Below, piece by piece: positions 46,013 through 53,731 of a stretch of DNA of 64,000 nt. Source of the DNA: Prevotella sp. Rep29 (lineage in GTDB: Bacteria; Bacteroidota; Bacteroidia; Bacteroidales; Bacteroidaceae); assembly GCF_019551475.1 (NCBI RefSeq), contig NZ_CP047159.1:2542001-2606000 (forward strand), given 5' to 3'. Position 1 is the first letter of the stretch. Every line of letters starts with the position of its first letter. Below the pieces are notes generated by a model. It worked only from the letters and a program-made list of their open reading frames with translations, was not told the DNA's origin and searched no databases. The position numbers were made by a program, and so were the translations under genes.

Positions 46013-47080
46013 ATGATGGAAAATCTAAAGTCGTTGTACGAGCAGTGGATGGCTCTCCAACCACTCGAAGAGCGCAAAAGATATTTGTTGAGTCAGCGTT
46101 TTACGATTGACTATAACTACAACAGCAACCACATTGAGGGCAACACGCTGACCTACGGGCAGACGGAGCTGCTGCTGCTCTTCGGCAGGGTGAGCGGCGA
46201 GGGCGAACTGCGCGACTTCGACGAGATGAAGGCGAGCCAGGTGGGCTTGAAGATGATGACCGAGGAGGCGACGACGGGAAAAATGCCGCTGACGCAGAAC
46301 TTCATCCGCCAGCTGCACAAGACGCTCTTACGCGAAGACTACACCGTGTATCGGAACCTGCCCGGCGGCATGTACACCAGCTTCGTGATTCATGCAGGTC
46401 AGTACAAGACGCGCCCCAACAGCGTCATCACGCGCTATGGCGACCGTTTCGAATATGCCTCGCCCGAGGAGACACCGACGATGATGACCGAGCTCGTGGA
46501 CTGGTACAACGAGGCGGAGCAGTCGGGGAAATACACGCCCGTGGAGCTGGCTGCCCTGTTCCACTACCGCTACATCCGCATCCACCCCTTTGAGGACGGC
46601 AACGGGCGCATTGCCCGCCTGATGGTGAACTACATTCTGGCTCGCCACGACTGGCCGATGATTGTGGTGAGAAGCCGGAAGAAAAGCGAGTATCTGGAAG
46701 CGCTGCACCGCAGCGATCTTATCGTGGGAAGTAATCCTTCGAAAGGAGCTGCTGCAACACTGACCGACATTCGGCATTTCTTTAAATTCTTTGTATCTAT
46801 CGTTGCATCGGAGTTGAAATATAACATCGAATTTGCGAACGAACAATCGCCCGACGTGTGGTGGCACGATGGCGAACGCATTGCATTCAGGAGTGACTCT
46901 ACTGCCAAACTGCTTCAGGCTATGAATTTGGAGCCGGAGATAACGATTGAACAGTTAAGTGCGGTAGCAAACATCAATACGGCAGCCGTAAAAAAACAGC
47001 TTCGGCAGATGACTCAAAAAGGCTACATTCAGCGGCGCGAGAATGGCGACTGGCACGTGTTTGCCACGTCGTCGGTTTAG
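46013..47080 (+). CDS. Fic-domain protein (class II, self-inhibited)
   Basis: A 355-residue Fic protein, a family that usually transfers AMP from ATP to protein hydroxyls. The catalytic loop HPFEDGNGRIARL is complete (His near residue 192). An N-terminal inhibitory helix motif S-x-x-x-E-G is present (NSNHIEGNTL, residues ~37-45), as in class II Fic proteins. The flap region precedes the core, and the C-terminal ~60 residues form a winged-helix-like DNA-binding segment (EQLSAVANINTAAVKKQLRQM). It sits between the UGA-rich cassettes and the unusual tRNA genes; whether it belongs functionally is unknown. Start ATG 46013 or 46016. Confidence 0.92.
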   Translation: MMENLKSLYEQWMALQPLEERKRYLLSQRFTIDYNYNSNHIEGNTLTYGQTELLLLFGRVSGEGELRDFDEMKASQVGLKMMTEEATTGKMPLTQNFIRQLHKTLLREDYTVYRNLPGGMYTSFVIHAGQYKTRPNSVITRYGDRFEYASPEETPTMMTELVDWYNEAEQSGKYTPVELAALFHYRYIRIHPFEDGNGRIARLMVNYILARHDWPMIVVRSRKKSEYLEALHRSDLIVGSNPSKGAAATLTDIRHFFKFFVSIVASELKYNIEFANEQSPDVWWHDGERIAFRSDSTAKLLQAMNLEPEITIEQLSAVANINTAAVKKQLRQMTQKGYIQRRENGDWHVFATSSV

Positions 47081-47205
47081 TTTATTTCATGCTTTTTTTG
47101 CTTGCCCATTCATGTGTTTTTCTCCGAACAAGACAAGATTTCGGAGGGGATAAAATTAGCATTGTATTCAGAAAAACCTCATGTGTTAATGATTTTTAAC
47201 AAAAT

Positions 47206-47243
47206 GGGGGGGGGGGTAAGATTTACATTTATTATTACCTTTG
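47206..47243 (+). promoter_or_regulatory. Promoter of the tRNA pair with G11 tract at the -33 position
   Basis: A run of 11 G (47206-47216) is followed 19 bp later by the -7 element TACCTTTG (47236-47243). The first tRNA starts 17 bp after it. The place where TTTG would be expected (20 bp before the -7) lies inside the G run. Slippage would change spacing and could switch the tRNAs on or off. Confidence 0.6.
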
Positions 47244-47259
47244 CACCCGAAAGATAGAA

Positions 47260-47351
47260 GCGGGTGTAGTGTAACGGCAGCACGCAAGATTTCAGATCTT
47301 GATCGGCGTACCTCCAGTGCGCAGGCGCGGGTTCGACTCCCGTCACCCGCT
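47260..47351 (+). tRNA. UGA-decoding tRNA, anticodon UCA, tRNA-Gly-like acceptor, long variable hairpin
   Basis: A complete cloverleaf of 92 nt. Acceptor GCGGGTG / CACCCGC (7 bp), discriminator U73; D-arm GTG / CAC with loop TAACGGCAG; anticodon stem CAAGA / TCTTG with loop TTTCAGA, giving anticodon UCA; T-arm GCGGG-TTCGACT-CCCGT. G1-C72, C2-G71, G3-C70 and U73 are bacterial glycine identity elements, and the 5' half resembles tRNA-Gly(CCC). Unlike tRNA-Gly it has a 25-nt variable region with a 6-bp hairpin (GCGTAC / GTGCGC) between two 4-nt spacers. It is not selC: the acceptor and D-arm do not fit. CCA is not encoded. Confidence 0.85.
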
Positions 47352-47540
47352 CAAGAACCCACCCCCGAAGGGGAAGGGAGTATAAATTGTCAAATAGTCA
47401 AATCAGATTACGGGCTTAGTGTAACGGCAGCACACAGGTTTTCGGGGCCTGACGTTCGGTTTCCAACCCGACTGAGGCGGTTCGATTCCGCCAGCCCGTG
47501 CAACAGCTCCCCCCAACCTCCCCCCGAAGGGGAGGAGTGA
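47352..47540. repeat. C-rich palindromes behind each tRNA gene
   Basis: CCCACCCCCGAAGGGGAAGG follows the first tRNA and ACCTCCCCCCGAAGGGGAGG the second. They belong to the family found behind gyrB, the FAH gene and porV, suggesting a 3'-end or processing role. Confidence 0.65.
47410..47500 (+). tRNA. tRNA with anticodon UCG (reads CGA/CGG), long variable hairpin
   Basis: A 91-nt cloverleaf: acceptor ACGGGCT / AGCCCGT, discriminator G73, a D-arm identical to the preceding tRNA (TAGTGTAACGGCAGCAC), anticodon stem CAGGT / GCCTG with loop TTTCGGG, giving anticodon UCG, and T-arm GGCGG-TTCGATT-CCGCC. It again has a ~24-nt variable region with a TCGG-TT / AA-CCCGA hairpin. A1-U72 with G73 recalls tRNA-Trp (also tRNA-Gln) rather than a clear tRNA-Arg. 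The charged amino acid is therefore uncertain. Co-transcription with the UCA tRNA is likely (58-bp gap). Confidence 0.8.
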
Positions 47541-47576
47541 TGGTTGAAGGAGGAAGTTTATTGGTTATTGTTAGAA

Positions 47577-48557
47577 ATGCAGCAGCCTAATCCGAAAGAC
47601 AATTTCAAGCGCTGGGACGACCCGTTGTACAACGATCTGCGGCGCATTTTCTCACGTGTGAAACTGCGCGAGGTGATGACGCACAGCTCCTTCTACGAGC
47701 AGGAGGGGAAAGGCAACAGCCGCCTTGTGTTTGCCGGAATGTATGTGTTTCGGGGGCAGGTGGCTGAAGTGCTCTTCCGCTATGCCACGGGCGAGGGCAC
47801 GCGCTTGCAACACCTGCTCGGAAATATGTTTCGCAACGAGCGATTGGAGAGGATGTTCGACGAATGGCGGCTCTGGCAGTTTGCCCGCGCAGGCGAGAAA
47901 TTTGATATCAGCAAACACAAACACATCTTTATATATGCCCTTTTCGGCTACGTATCGACCTTGGACGAAGACCTGCGGCAGTGGTTCATCGGGAAATATC
48001 TTCTGACCGAGTCGGAACATCTTTTCAAGCATCGCCGGCGCAACCTCGACCTGCTGGCGCAAGCCAACGACATGCTGAAACAGGCTGACGACAGACAACT
48101 CACGCTGGAAATGGAGGTGACCGAAGAGGGGATGAACAAGGCGAAGGTGATGCTTTCAGACGGCACGGTGTTGTGTGAGGCTGAGAGCAAGAGCTGGCGC
48201 TACGCCCGACAGAAAGCCACGAAGCTGGCACTGAACCTGTTGGCTATGCCTGCCAGAAAATATATACTCTCCAATCCAGAGTACCATGCCCGCGTGTTGG
48301 CTCGTGAAGAGGAAAAACGTGCCGCCCGCAAGGCTGAAATTGAAGCCCGCGATGCTGCCAAAAAAGAAGAGCGCCTCAAAAAGAAAGAAGAGCGCAAGGT
48401 GCAGGCACGCATCCGCGATGCGAAACGCAGAGAAAGCCAGGCTGCAGCGAAAATCAGGAAGGCTGAGAATGCCCGCCGCGCCGCCATCAAGGCAGCAAAG
48501 GAGGCTCGCCCGATGAGTGCCAACAAGCGTCGTTACTTAGAAGACAAGAAAAAATAG
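47577..48557 (+). CDS. RNase III-fold / dsRBD-like protein lacking catalytic acids
   Basis: The N-terminal ~150 residues line up with RNase III: LREVMTHSSF, then NSRLVFAGMYVF where the enzyme has NERLEFLGDAVL, and TRLQHLLGNMFRNERLERM. The two catalytic acids of the signature are replaced by Val and Met, so it is probably inactive. A dsRBD-like segment follows (VMLSDGTVLCEAESKSWRYARQKATKLALNLL), then a ~90-residue K/E/A/R-rich helical tail. I chose ATG 47577; an in-frame TTG at 47544 would add 11 residues. It lies just behind the unusual tRNAs. A role in dsRNA or tRNA binding is inference. Confidence 0.65.
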   Translation: MQQPNPKDNFKRWDDPLYNDLRRIFSRVKLREVMTHSSFYEQEGKGNSRLVFAGMYVFRGQVAEVLFRYATGEGTRLQHLLGNMFRNERLERMFDEWRLWQFARAGEKFDISKHKHIFIYALFGYVSTLDEDLRQWFIGKYLLTESEHLFKHRRRNLDLLAQANDMLKQADDRQLTLEMEVTEEGMNKAKVMLSDGTVLCEAESKSWRYARQKATKLALNLLAMPARKYILSNPEYHARVLAREEEKRAARKAEIEARDAAKKEERLKKKEERKVQARIRDAKRRESQAAAKIRKAENARRAAIKAAKEARPMSANKRRYLEDKKK

Positions 48558-48738
48558 TTTTTATTTCCCCGCGACGATTCTCCAAATGTCGTTGAGCGGT
48601 GGCGAAAAACACAAAATAAAAGCCTGTTTTTATTTTTTAATAATGTTTGAGTGAGTAAAAATGTGCTGCGATAAGTTTTGTCGGTTTCTAAAAAAGCACT
48701 ACCTTTGCATTGTTTGCTTGTAAGAACTAAGAAGACCA
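48558..48738. other. Intergenic region with promoter remnant
   Basis: Holds an AT-rich AAAATAAAAGCCTGTTTTTATTTT palindromic block resembling those in the pnp/sufD promoter modules, and the promoter at 48677-48707. No gene is seen. Confidence 0.5.
48677..48707 (+). promoter_or_regulatory. Promoter of the YjbR-family gene
   Basis: TTTG (48677-48680), 19-bp spacer, TACCTTTG (48700-48707), 32 bp before the ATG. Confidence 0.85.
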
Positions 48739-49077
48739 ATGGATATTGAATCGTATCGGGAATATTGCCTCTCGCTGGGGGATGACGTCATCGAGAAACT
48801 GCCTTTCCAGGCATTTCGATATGCAAGTGGCGTGCTGGTGTTCTATGTGCATGGACACATGTTTTCATTCTTCGACTGCGACAATTTCAAGGTGGTCACG
48901 CTGAAATGTGCCCCTGAGCGCATTGAGGAGCTCTATGCGCAGTATGACTGCATCGTGAAACCTTTCAACATGTCGCCGAAATATTGGATTGGCATTGACC
49001 CCCATGAAGCTCCCGACGACCTCTTGTGTGAACTGACCCGCAACTCTTACGAGATTGTGAAGGCGAAATATCGTTGA
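48739..49077 (+). CDS. MmcQ/YjbR family protein
   Basis: A 112-residue protein of the small MmcQ/YjbR fold (double-wing, related to DNA-binding CyaY-like proteins). It begins DIESYREYCLSLGDDVIEKLPF and includes MFSFFDCDNFKVVTLKC and SPKYWIGIDPHEAPDDLL, typical family features. Full length for the family. It stops at UGA. Biochemical function in Bacteroidetes unknown. The SLC13 transporter gene follows after 56 bp. Confidence 0.88.
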   Translation: MDIESYREYCLSLGDDVIEKLPFQAFRYASGVLVFYVHGHMFSFFDCDNFKVVTLKCAPERIEELYAQYDCIVKPFNMSPKYWIGIDPHEAPDDLLCELTRNSYEIVKAKYR

Positions 49078-49133
49078 CGACTTGTCGCTGCCGGTTGGCA
49101 GTCAAAATAATAAATGAACGTAGCAAAAATCAG

Positions 49134-50933
49134 ATGGAAACAATCATGTTAGGTGGTTTTGGCATTGATGCCTGGATTGTAATAGCAACGGTGTGTGTGA
49201 TGTTTGCCGTGCTGCTCTTCACGAAGCTGCGTGCCGACCTCGTTTTTATGGGTGCTGTCGGTGTGCTCTTTTTGTCGGGCGTGCTTGGTGCTGACGAAGC
49301 CTTTGCGGGCTTCTCGTCGCCGTCGGTGGTAGTGATAGGCGTGCTGTTTGTCGTCGTGTCGGGATTGATGCATACGGGTGTGTTGCAATGGATTGTGAGG
49401 AACCTGCTGGGTCAGCCCAAGAGTTACGCGAAGGCAGTTGTGCGGTTGATGTTGCCTGTGGCGGCTTTAAGTTCGTTTCTGAGTAACACGACGGTCGTTG
49501 CCTTGTTCGTGAACATCGTGAAAATATGGTCTAAGAAACTGGGCATTTCCCCTGCTAAACTGCTGATACCATTGAGCTACGCTTCCGGCATGGGCGGCAT
49601 CTGTACACTGATAGGAACTCCCCCGAACTTGATTATCTCGGGTTTGTATGGCGATCGTACGGGTGAGCACATGAACATCTTCGCCACTGCCCTGCCCGGC
49701 GTGTTTTGCCTGTTGGTTGGTGTCCTCTCCGTGATTGCCTTGCGCCGATTGCTTCCCAGCCACGACTCTCCCGATGCTGCTTTCGAGACAACCTCCGAAT
49801 ATACGGTTGAATTGCTCGTGGCATCCGACAATCCCCTCATCGGGAAGACCGTTGAGGAGGCGGGACTGATGTCTGTGCCCGGTGGCAGTCTGATTGAGAT
49901 TATCCACTACGACGAGTACGTCGTTCAAGCCCGTGGCGAGGAGTTCATCATGGGTGGCGACCGACTTGTCTTCGCCGGTCAGATTGATGAGATTCTGAAA
50001 CTGAAGAAAAGTCACGGACTGGTGAGCGCCAGCACACACCTGTTCCACATGAAGGATGCTGACAGCAGTCGCCAACTGCGCACGGCGTACGTCAGGTTTG
50101 GCAGCAGCCTGGCGTCGCATACCATTGCCGAAACTCAATTTGAGAAGAAGCACAACGTGAACTTGGTGGCAGTAGCCCGTCGGGGTGAGCGCATCGAAGA
50201 GGCTCCCCATCAGGTAGTCCTGCGCGCCGGCGACACATTGTTGCTGGAATGTCCGCCACGCCTGAAGATAGACACCAATCAGTTCCGCAAGGACCTTCAC
50301 TTCTTCGACTCCGACGATGTGCCCAACATAGGTAGCAAAACGCTCGTCTCCACTGCCATCATGATAGCCATGGTCGTCGTGTCAGCCTTAGGCATCATGC
50401 CGTTGCTGCAATGCGCATTCATTGCTGCCGGAGCGATGCTGCTGTTCCGTTGCTGCTCGCCCGAACAAGCCATGAAGTCTATCAACTGGGACATTCTGAT
50501 GGTCTTTGCCGGCAGTGTGGTACTCGGATTGGCTGTACAGAAAACAGGCATTGCGGAACGCTTGGCGTTTGGCATTCTTGATGTTTGCGGCGACAACCCG
50601 TATGTCGTGATGACCGCTGTCTGCCTCGTGGCAACATTTGCAACCGAGTTCATATCGAACACTGCCGCCGGCGCCATGTTCTTCCCGATTATGTATGAAA
50701 CGGCTGAAAAGTTGGGATACGAACCCTACCCCTTCCTCATCGCCCTAATGATTAGTGTGAGTTCCAGCTTCGCCACTCCCATCGGTTCGCCAACCCACAT
50801 GCTGGTCTATGGTCCGGGAGGTTATCAATTCAAGGACTTCATCAAAATCGGATTCTGGATGAACCTGATTATCCTGGCAGCCAATATCGTCATTACCAAT
50901 ATCGTCTATCCATTGACGCCCATCAATAATTGA
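49134..50933 (+). CDS. SLC13/DASS-family transporter with two TrkA-C (RCK_C) domains
   Basis: A roughly 599-residue inner-membrane anion/sodium symporter-like protein. The N-terminal membrane half contains SLSNTTVVALFVNI-type (FLSNTTVVALF) and GTPPNLIISGLYGDRTG signatures. Two cytosolic RCK_C-like domains follow (VELLVASDNPLIGKTVEEAGL and ...SHTIAETQFEKKHNVNLVAVARRGE). The second membrane half has FATEFISNTAAGAMFFPI and the matching TPIGSPTHMLVYGPGGY loop. Substrate could be sulfate or a dicarboxylate. The start at METIMLGGF avoids translating through the intergenic region. Confidence 0.9.
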   Translation: METIMLGGFGIDAWIVIATVCVMFAVLLFTKLRADLVFMGAVGVLFLSGVLGADEAFAGFSSPSVVVIGVLFVVVSGLMHTGVLQWIVRNLLGQPKSYAKAVVRLMLPVAALSSFLSNTTVVALFVNIVKIWSKKLGISPAKLLIPLSYASGMGGICTLIGTPPNLIISGLYGDRTGEHMNIFATALPGVFCLLVGVLSVIALRRLLPSHDSPDAAFETTSEYTVELLVASDNPLIGKTVEEAGLMSVPGGSLIEIIHYDEYVVQARGEEFIMGGDRLVFAGQIDEILKLKKSHGLVSASTHLFHMKDADSSRQLRTAYVRFGSSLASHTIAETQFEKKHNVNLVAVARRGERIEEAPHQVVLRAGDTLLLECPPRLKIDTNQFRKDLHFFDSDDVPNIGSKTLVSTAIMIAMVVVSALGIMPLLQCAFIAAGAMLLFRCCSPEQAMKSINWDILMVFAGSVVLGLAVQKTGIAERLAFGILDVCGDNPYVVMTAVCLVATFATEFISNTAAGAMFFPIMYETAEKLGYEPYPFLIALMISVSSSFATPIGSPTHMLVYGPGGYQFKDFIKIGFWMNLIILAANIVITNIVYPLTPINN

Positions 50934-50981
50934 GAATTGATAAATGATAATTGATAAATATGATTAGAGAAGGCTTAAACG

Positions 50982-51761
50982 CTATCCCATCACCACGTCA
51001 AGAACCATCATCAGAACGAAGCCGACGGCGAAACCAATGGTGCTGAGATTGCTGTGCGGACCGCCCGAAGCCTCAGGAATCAACTCCTCTATCACCACAT
51101 AAATCATGGCACCGGCAGCGAATGCAAGCATGTAAGGCAGTACCGGCATCAGGAAAGAAGCGAGCAACATCACGCACAAGGCACCTATCGGCTCGACAAC
51201 GCCGCTGAGCGAACCTATCACAAACGAGCGCCAACGGCTGTTTCCGGCTGCCCGCATCGGCATGGAGATGATGGCTCCTTCGGGAATGTTCTGAATGGCG
51301 ATGCCGAGCGATACCGCCACCGCACTTGCAAGGGAGATGTTGGAAATACCGTTTTCAGCCCCTGCGAAGACTACTCCCACAGCCATTCCTTCAGGCAGGT
51401 TGTGAATCGTCACCGCCAATGCCAGCATGGCTGTCCGCGAGAGGTGCGCAGGCAGTCCCTCGGGGCGGTCGGTACCAAGATGCAAGTGGGGCGTGAGACA
51501 GTCAATCATCAGCAAGAAGCCCATTCCCATCAAAAAGCCGACGGCGGCAGGAAAGACCGCCCACTTGCCGCTGTCTGCCACCATGTCCATCGACGGAATC
51601 AGCAACGACCACACCGAAGCCGCCACCATCACACCCGAGGCAAACCCCAACAAAGCTTTCTGCACACGCGGCGAAAGACCGTCTTTCATCATAAACACAA
51701 ATGCCGAACCCAACATCGTTCCAAGTAAAGGTATCAGCAAACCGATAATCAGTGTTTCCAT
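50982..51761 (-). CDS. zupT: ZIP-family metal transporter (ZupT-like)
   Basis: A 259-residue inner-membrane divalent metal importer. Eight hydrophobic segments can be traced. The metal-binding helices are LALAVTIHNLPEGMAVGV (TM4) and GIAIQNIPEGAIISMPM (TM5), the ZIP hallmark pair, with an HLHLG segment in the loop between. The start at 51761 (METLIIGLLIPLLG) is chosen because the upstream in-frame extension has no membrane or family character. A -7 element TATCTTTG lies at 51787-51780, about 20 bp upstream. Confidence 0.92.
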   Translation of the reverse strand: METLIIGLLIPLLGTMLGSAFVFMMKDGLSPRVQKALLGFASGVMVAASVWSLLIPSMDMVADSGKWAVFPAAVGFLMGMGFLLMIDCLTPHLHLGTDRPEGLPAHLSRTAMLALAVTIHNLPEGMAVGVVFAGAENGISNISLASAVAVSLGIAIQNIPEGAIISMPMRAAGNSRWRSFVIGSLSGVVEPIGALCVMLLASFLMPVLPYMLAFAAGAMIYVVIEELIPEASGGPHSNLSTIGFAVGFVLMMVLDVVMG

Positions 51762-51779
51762 ACTCCAAGATTTATGGCG

Positions 51780-51787
51780 CAAAGATA
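51780..51787 (-). promoter_or_regulatory. -7 element TATCTTTG for the ZIP transporter
   Basis: Minus-strand TATCTTTG, 18 bp before the ATG at 51761; supports the shorter start. Confidence 0.65.
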
Positions 51788-51844
51788 CTACTTTTTTCTG
51801 ATTTGTGCCACTCTTTACGCAAATGCAACATCCACAAAACACAA

Positions 51845-52085
51845 CCTGCATAAACATGCAGAAAAGGGGTTATAAATATACAGTTCAACTTTCGCTTTCC
51901 AAAAGTGCCACTTTTGCGTTCCAAAAGTTCCCCTTTCAGCGTCTAAAAGTTCCCCTTTCAGCGTCTAAAAGTTCCCCTTTTGCAAGCCGAAAGTTGAACT
52001 TTTGGAAAGCATATCTTAACGTCTTGAAATTCAAGAGTTTACAAAACACGTTTCAATCGCTCACCCTCTGTATAAATATACAGAA
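51845..52085. repeat. 22-bp phased palindrome array, copy C
   Basis: Cores at 51901, 51923, 51945, 51967 and 51989, exactly 22 bp apart, plus a half unit before the first. Centres are TGCCA, TTCCC (three times) and TTGAA. The second and third units are almost identical, suggesting recent unit duplication. It is inverted relative to copies A and B (conserved CTTAACGTCTTGAAATTC block on the right). Flanking palindromes CTGCATAAACATGCAG and CTGTATAAATATACAG. Confidence 0.87.
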
Positions 52086-52109
52086 GCGGCAAATGGCTGA
52101 ACGAGTGAA

Positions 52110-52340
52110 ATGAGATAACTTTTTACAAATCCCTCACGCTCGACAACTCGTGTCCTCGTTTAATCGTATTTGGCTGTCGCCCAAGTTTCTAACGCTCGAC
52201 AATAAAAAAGAATGTGATTCTTTTTGTATTGTCCTCGCTTAATCGTATTTGGCTATTGCCCAAGTTACTCACGTTCGGAAATGAAAAGAAAAACAGGCTT
52301 TTCTTTTGCATTTCTCTCACTTATTCGTAACTTTGCAGGC
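52110..52340 (+). repeat. Degenerate tandem promoter modules before sufD
   Basis: Two decayed units (TCCTCGTTTAATCGTATTTG near 52151, TCCTCGCTTAATCGTATTTG near 52230) precede a functional-looking unit ending CTCACTTATTCGTAACTTTG. Each unit carries an AT-rich inverted repeat and a CGCTCGACAA / CGTTCGGAAA word. Confidence 0.75.
52305..52335 (+). promoter_or_regulatory. Promoter of sufD
   Basis: TTTG (52305-52308), 19-bp spacer, TAACTTTG (52328-52335). The ATG at 52346 lies only 10 bp downstream, so the leader is very short. Confidence 0.85.
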
Positions 52341-52345
52341 AGTGA

Positions 52346-53692
52346 ATGATGCAAAGTGAACAACAATATATAGAACTTTTCAAGGAATGCCGCGACTTGC
52401 TTTGTGAGTATTCGGCAGCCCCTATGAATGCCTTGCGCGAAGAGGCTTTTGAGAATTTCCAGCGACAGGGATTCCCAACGAAGAAGGTGGAACGCTATCG
52501 GTATTCAGACATCCAGGCAATGTTTGCGCCGGACTATGGACTGAACCTGAAGCGGCTGCGAATACCCGTGAATCCTTATCATGCCTTCCGCTGCGACGTG
52601 CCGAACCTCAGCACATCTCTCTACTTCGTAGTCAACGACATGTTCTACACCGAAGAGAAACCGAAGGGACATCTGCCCGAAGGGGTTTATGTGGGGTCGC
52701 TGAAGGCGTTTGCAGAGGAAAGACCGGACATCGTGGCGCGCCATTACGGAAAGATTGCCCGAACGGAACGCGACGCGCTCACGGCACTCAACACGATGCT
52801 GGCACAGGACGGGCTGGTGGTATATGTGCCGAAGGGGGTTGACGTGGGAAAGACCATACAGGTCATCAACATCCTGCGGAGCGATGTGCCGCTGATGGTC
52901 AACCGCCGCGTGCTCGTCATTGCAGAGCCGGAAGCCTCGGTGCGCCTGCTCTTCTGCGACCATGCCGCCGACGACCATGCGTTTCTCACCACGCAGGTGG
53001 TAGAAGCCTTCGTGGACGAGAGGGCAAAACTCGAACTCTATTGCCTCGAAGAAACACATTATAAGAATACGCGCGTAAGCAACGTATATATCGAACAGAA
53101 GAAAGAGAGCAGCGTGAAGCACAATATCGTTACGCTGCACAACGGCACGACCCGCAACCAGACCGACGTCATGCTGCAAGGCGAGGGAGCCGAATGCGGT
53201 CTTTACGGCGGCGTGATAGCCGACAAGCAGCAACACGTGGACAACAATACGCTCATCACGCATCACGTTTCCAACTGCAAGAGCCACGAACTTTACAAGT
53301 ATGTGCTCGACAATCAGGCGGTGGGTGCCTTTGCCGGACGGGTGCTTGTGGAGCATGGCGCACAGAAGACAGAGTCGGAAATGCGCAACCAGAATCTCTG
53401 TGCCACACGCGAAGCGCGCATGTTTACACAGCCGATGCTCGAAATCTATGCCGACGACGTGAAGTGTGCGCACGGCTCAACCGTCGGACAACTCAACGAT
53501 GCCGCCGTATTCTACATGCAACAGCGAGGCGTCAGCATCGAACAGGCACGGCTGTTACTCGAAATCGCTTTCATCAACGAGGTCATCAATCTCATCGACC
53601 TCGACCCTCTGCGCGACCGCCTACACTACCTCGTAGAAAAACGCTTCCGAGGCGAACTCAGCAAATGCGAAGGCTGCAAGCTGTGCAAATGA
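52346..53692 (+). CDS. sufD: Fe-S cluster assembly protein SufD
   Basis: Partner of SufB and SufC in the SUF iron-sulfur scaffold complex. It has 448 residues. The N-terminal helical part has FPTKKVERYRYSDIQAMF. The beta-helix core has HNIVTLHNGTTRNQTDVMLQGEGAECGLYGGVIAD and HHVSNCKSHELYKYVLDNQAVGAFAGRVLVEHGAQKTES. The C-terminus has KCAHGSTVGQLNDAAVFYMQQRGVS. Unusually it is separated from sufC, which lies on the other strand 10 kb away. It probably heads a transcript with the CDF gene (39-bp gap). A start at ATG 52349 is equally possible. Confidence 0.94.
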   Translation: MMQSEQQYIELFKECRDLLCEYSAAPMNALREEAFENFQRQGFPTKKVERYRYSDIQAMFAPDYGLNLKRLRIPVNPYHAFRCDVPNLSTSLYFVVNDMFYTEEKPKGHLPEGVYVGSLKAFAEERPDIVARHYGKIARTERDALTALNTMLAQDGLVVYVPKGVDVGKTIQVINILRSDVPLMVNRRVLVIAEPEASVRLLFCDHAADDHAFLTTQVVEAFVDERAKLELYCLEETHYKNTRVSNVYIEQKKESSVKHNIVTLHNGTTRNQTDVMLQGEGAECGLYGGVIADKQQHVDNNTLITHHVSNCKSHELYKYVLDNQAVGAFAGRVLVEHGAQKTESEMRNQNLCATREARMFTQPMLEIYADDVKCAHGSTVGQLNDAAVFYMQQRGVSIEQARLLLEIAFINEVINLIDLDPLRDRLHYLVEKRFRGELSKCEGCKLCK

Positions 53693-53731
53693 TGACATCC
53701 TTTTGAATCAACAAAACCAAGACAATAGCCT

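Noticed and set aside
47260..47351. Selenocysteine tRNA (selC) as explanation for the UCA anticodon and long variable arm
   Set aside because: The acceptor is 7 bp with U73 and the D-stem is 3 bp; selC has an 8-bp acceptor and a long D-stem. No selenoprotein or sel genes are in the window, and the UGA positions align with Gly, not Cys.
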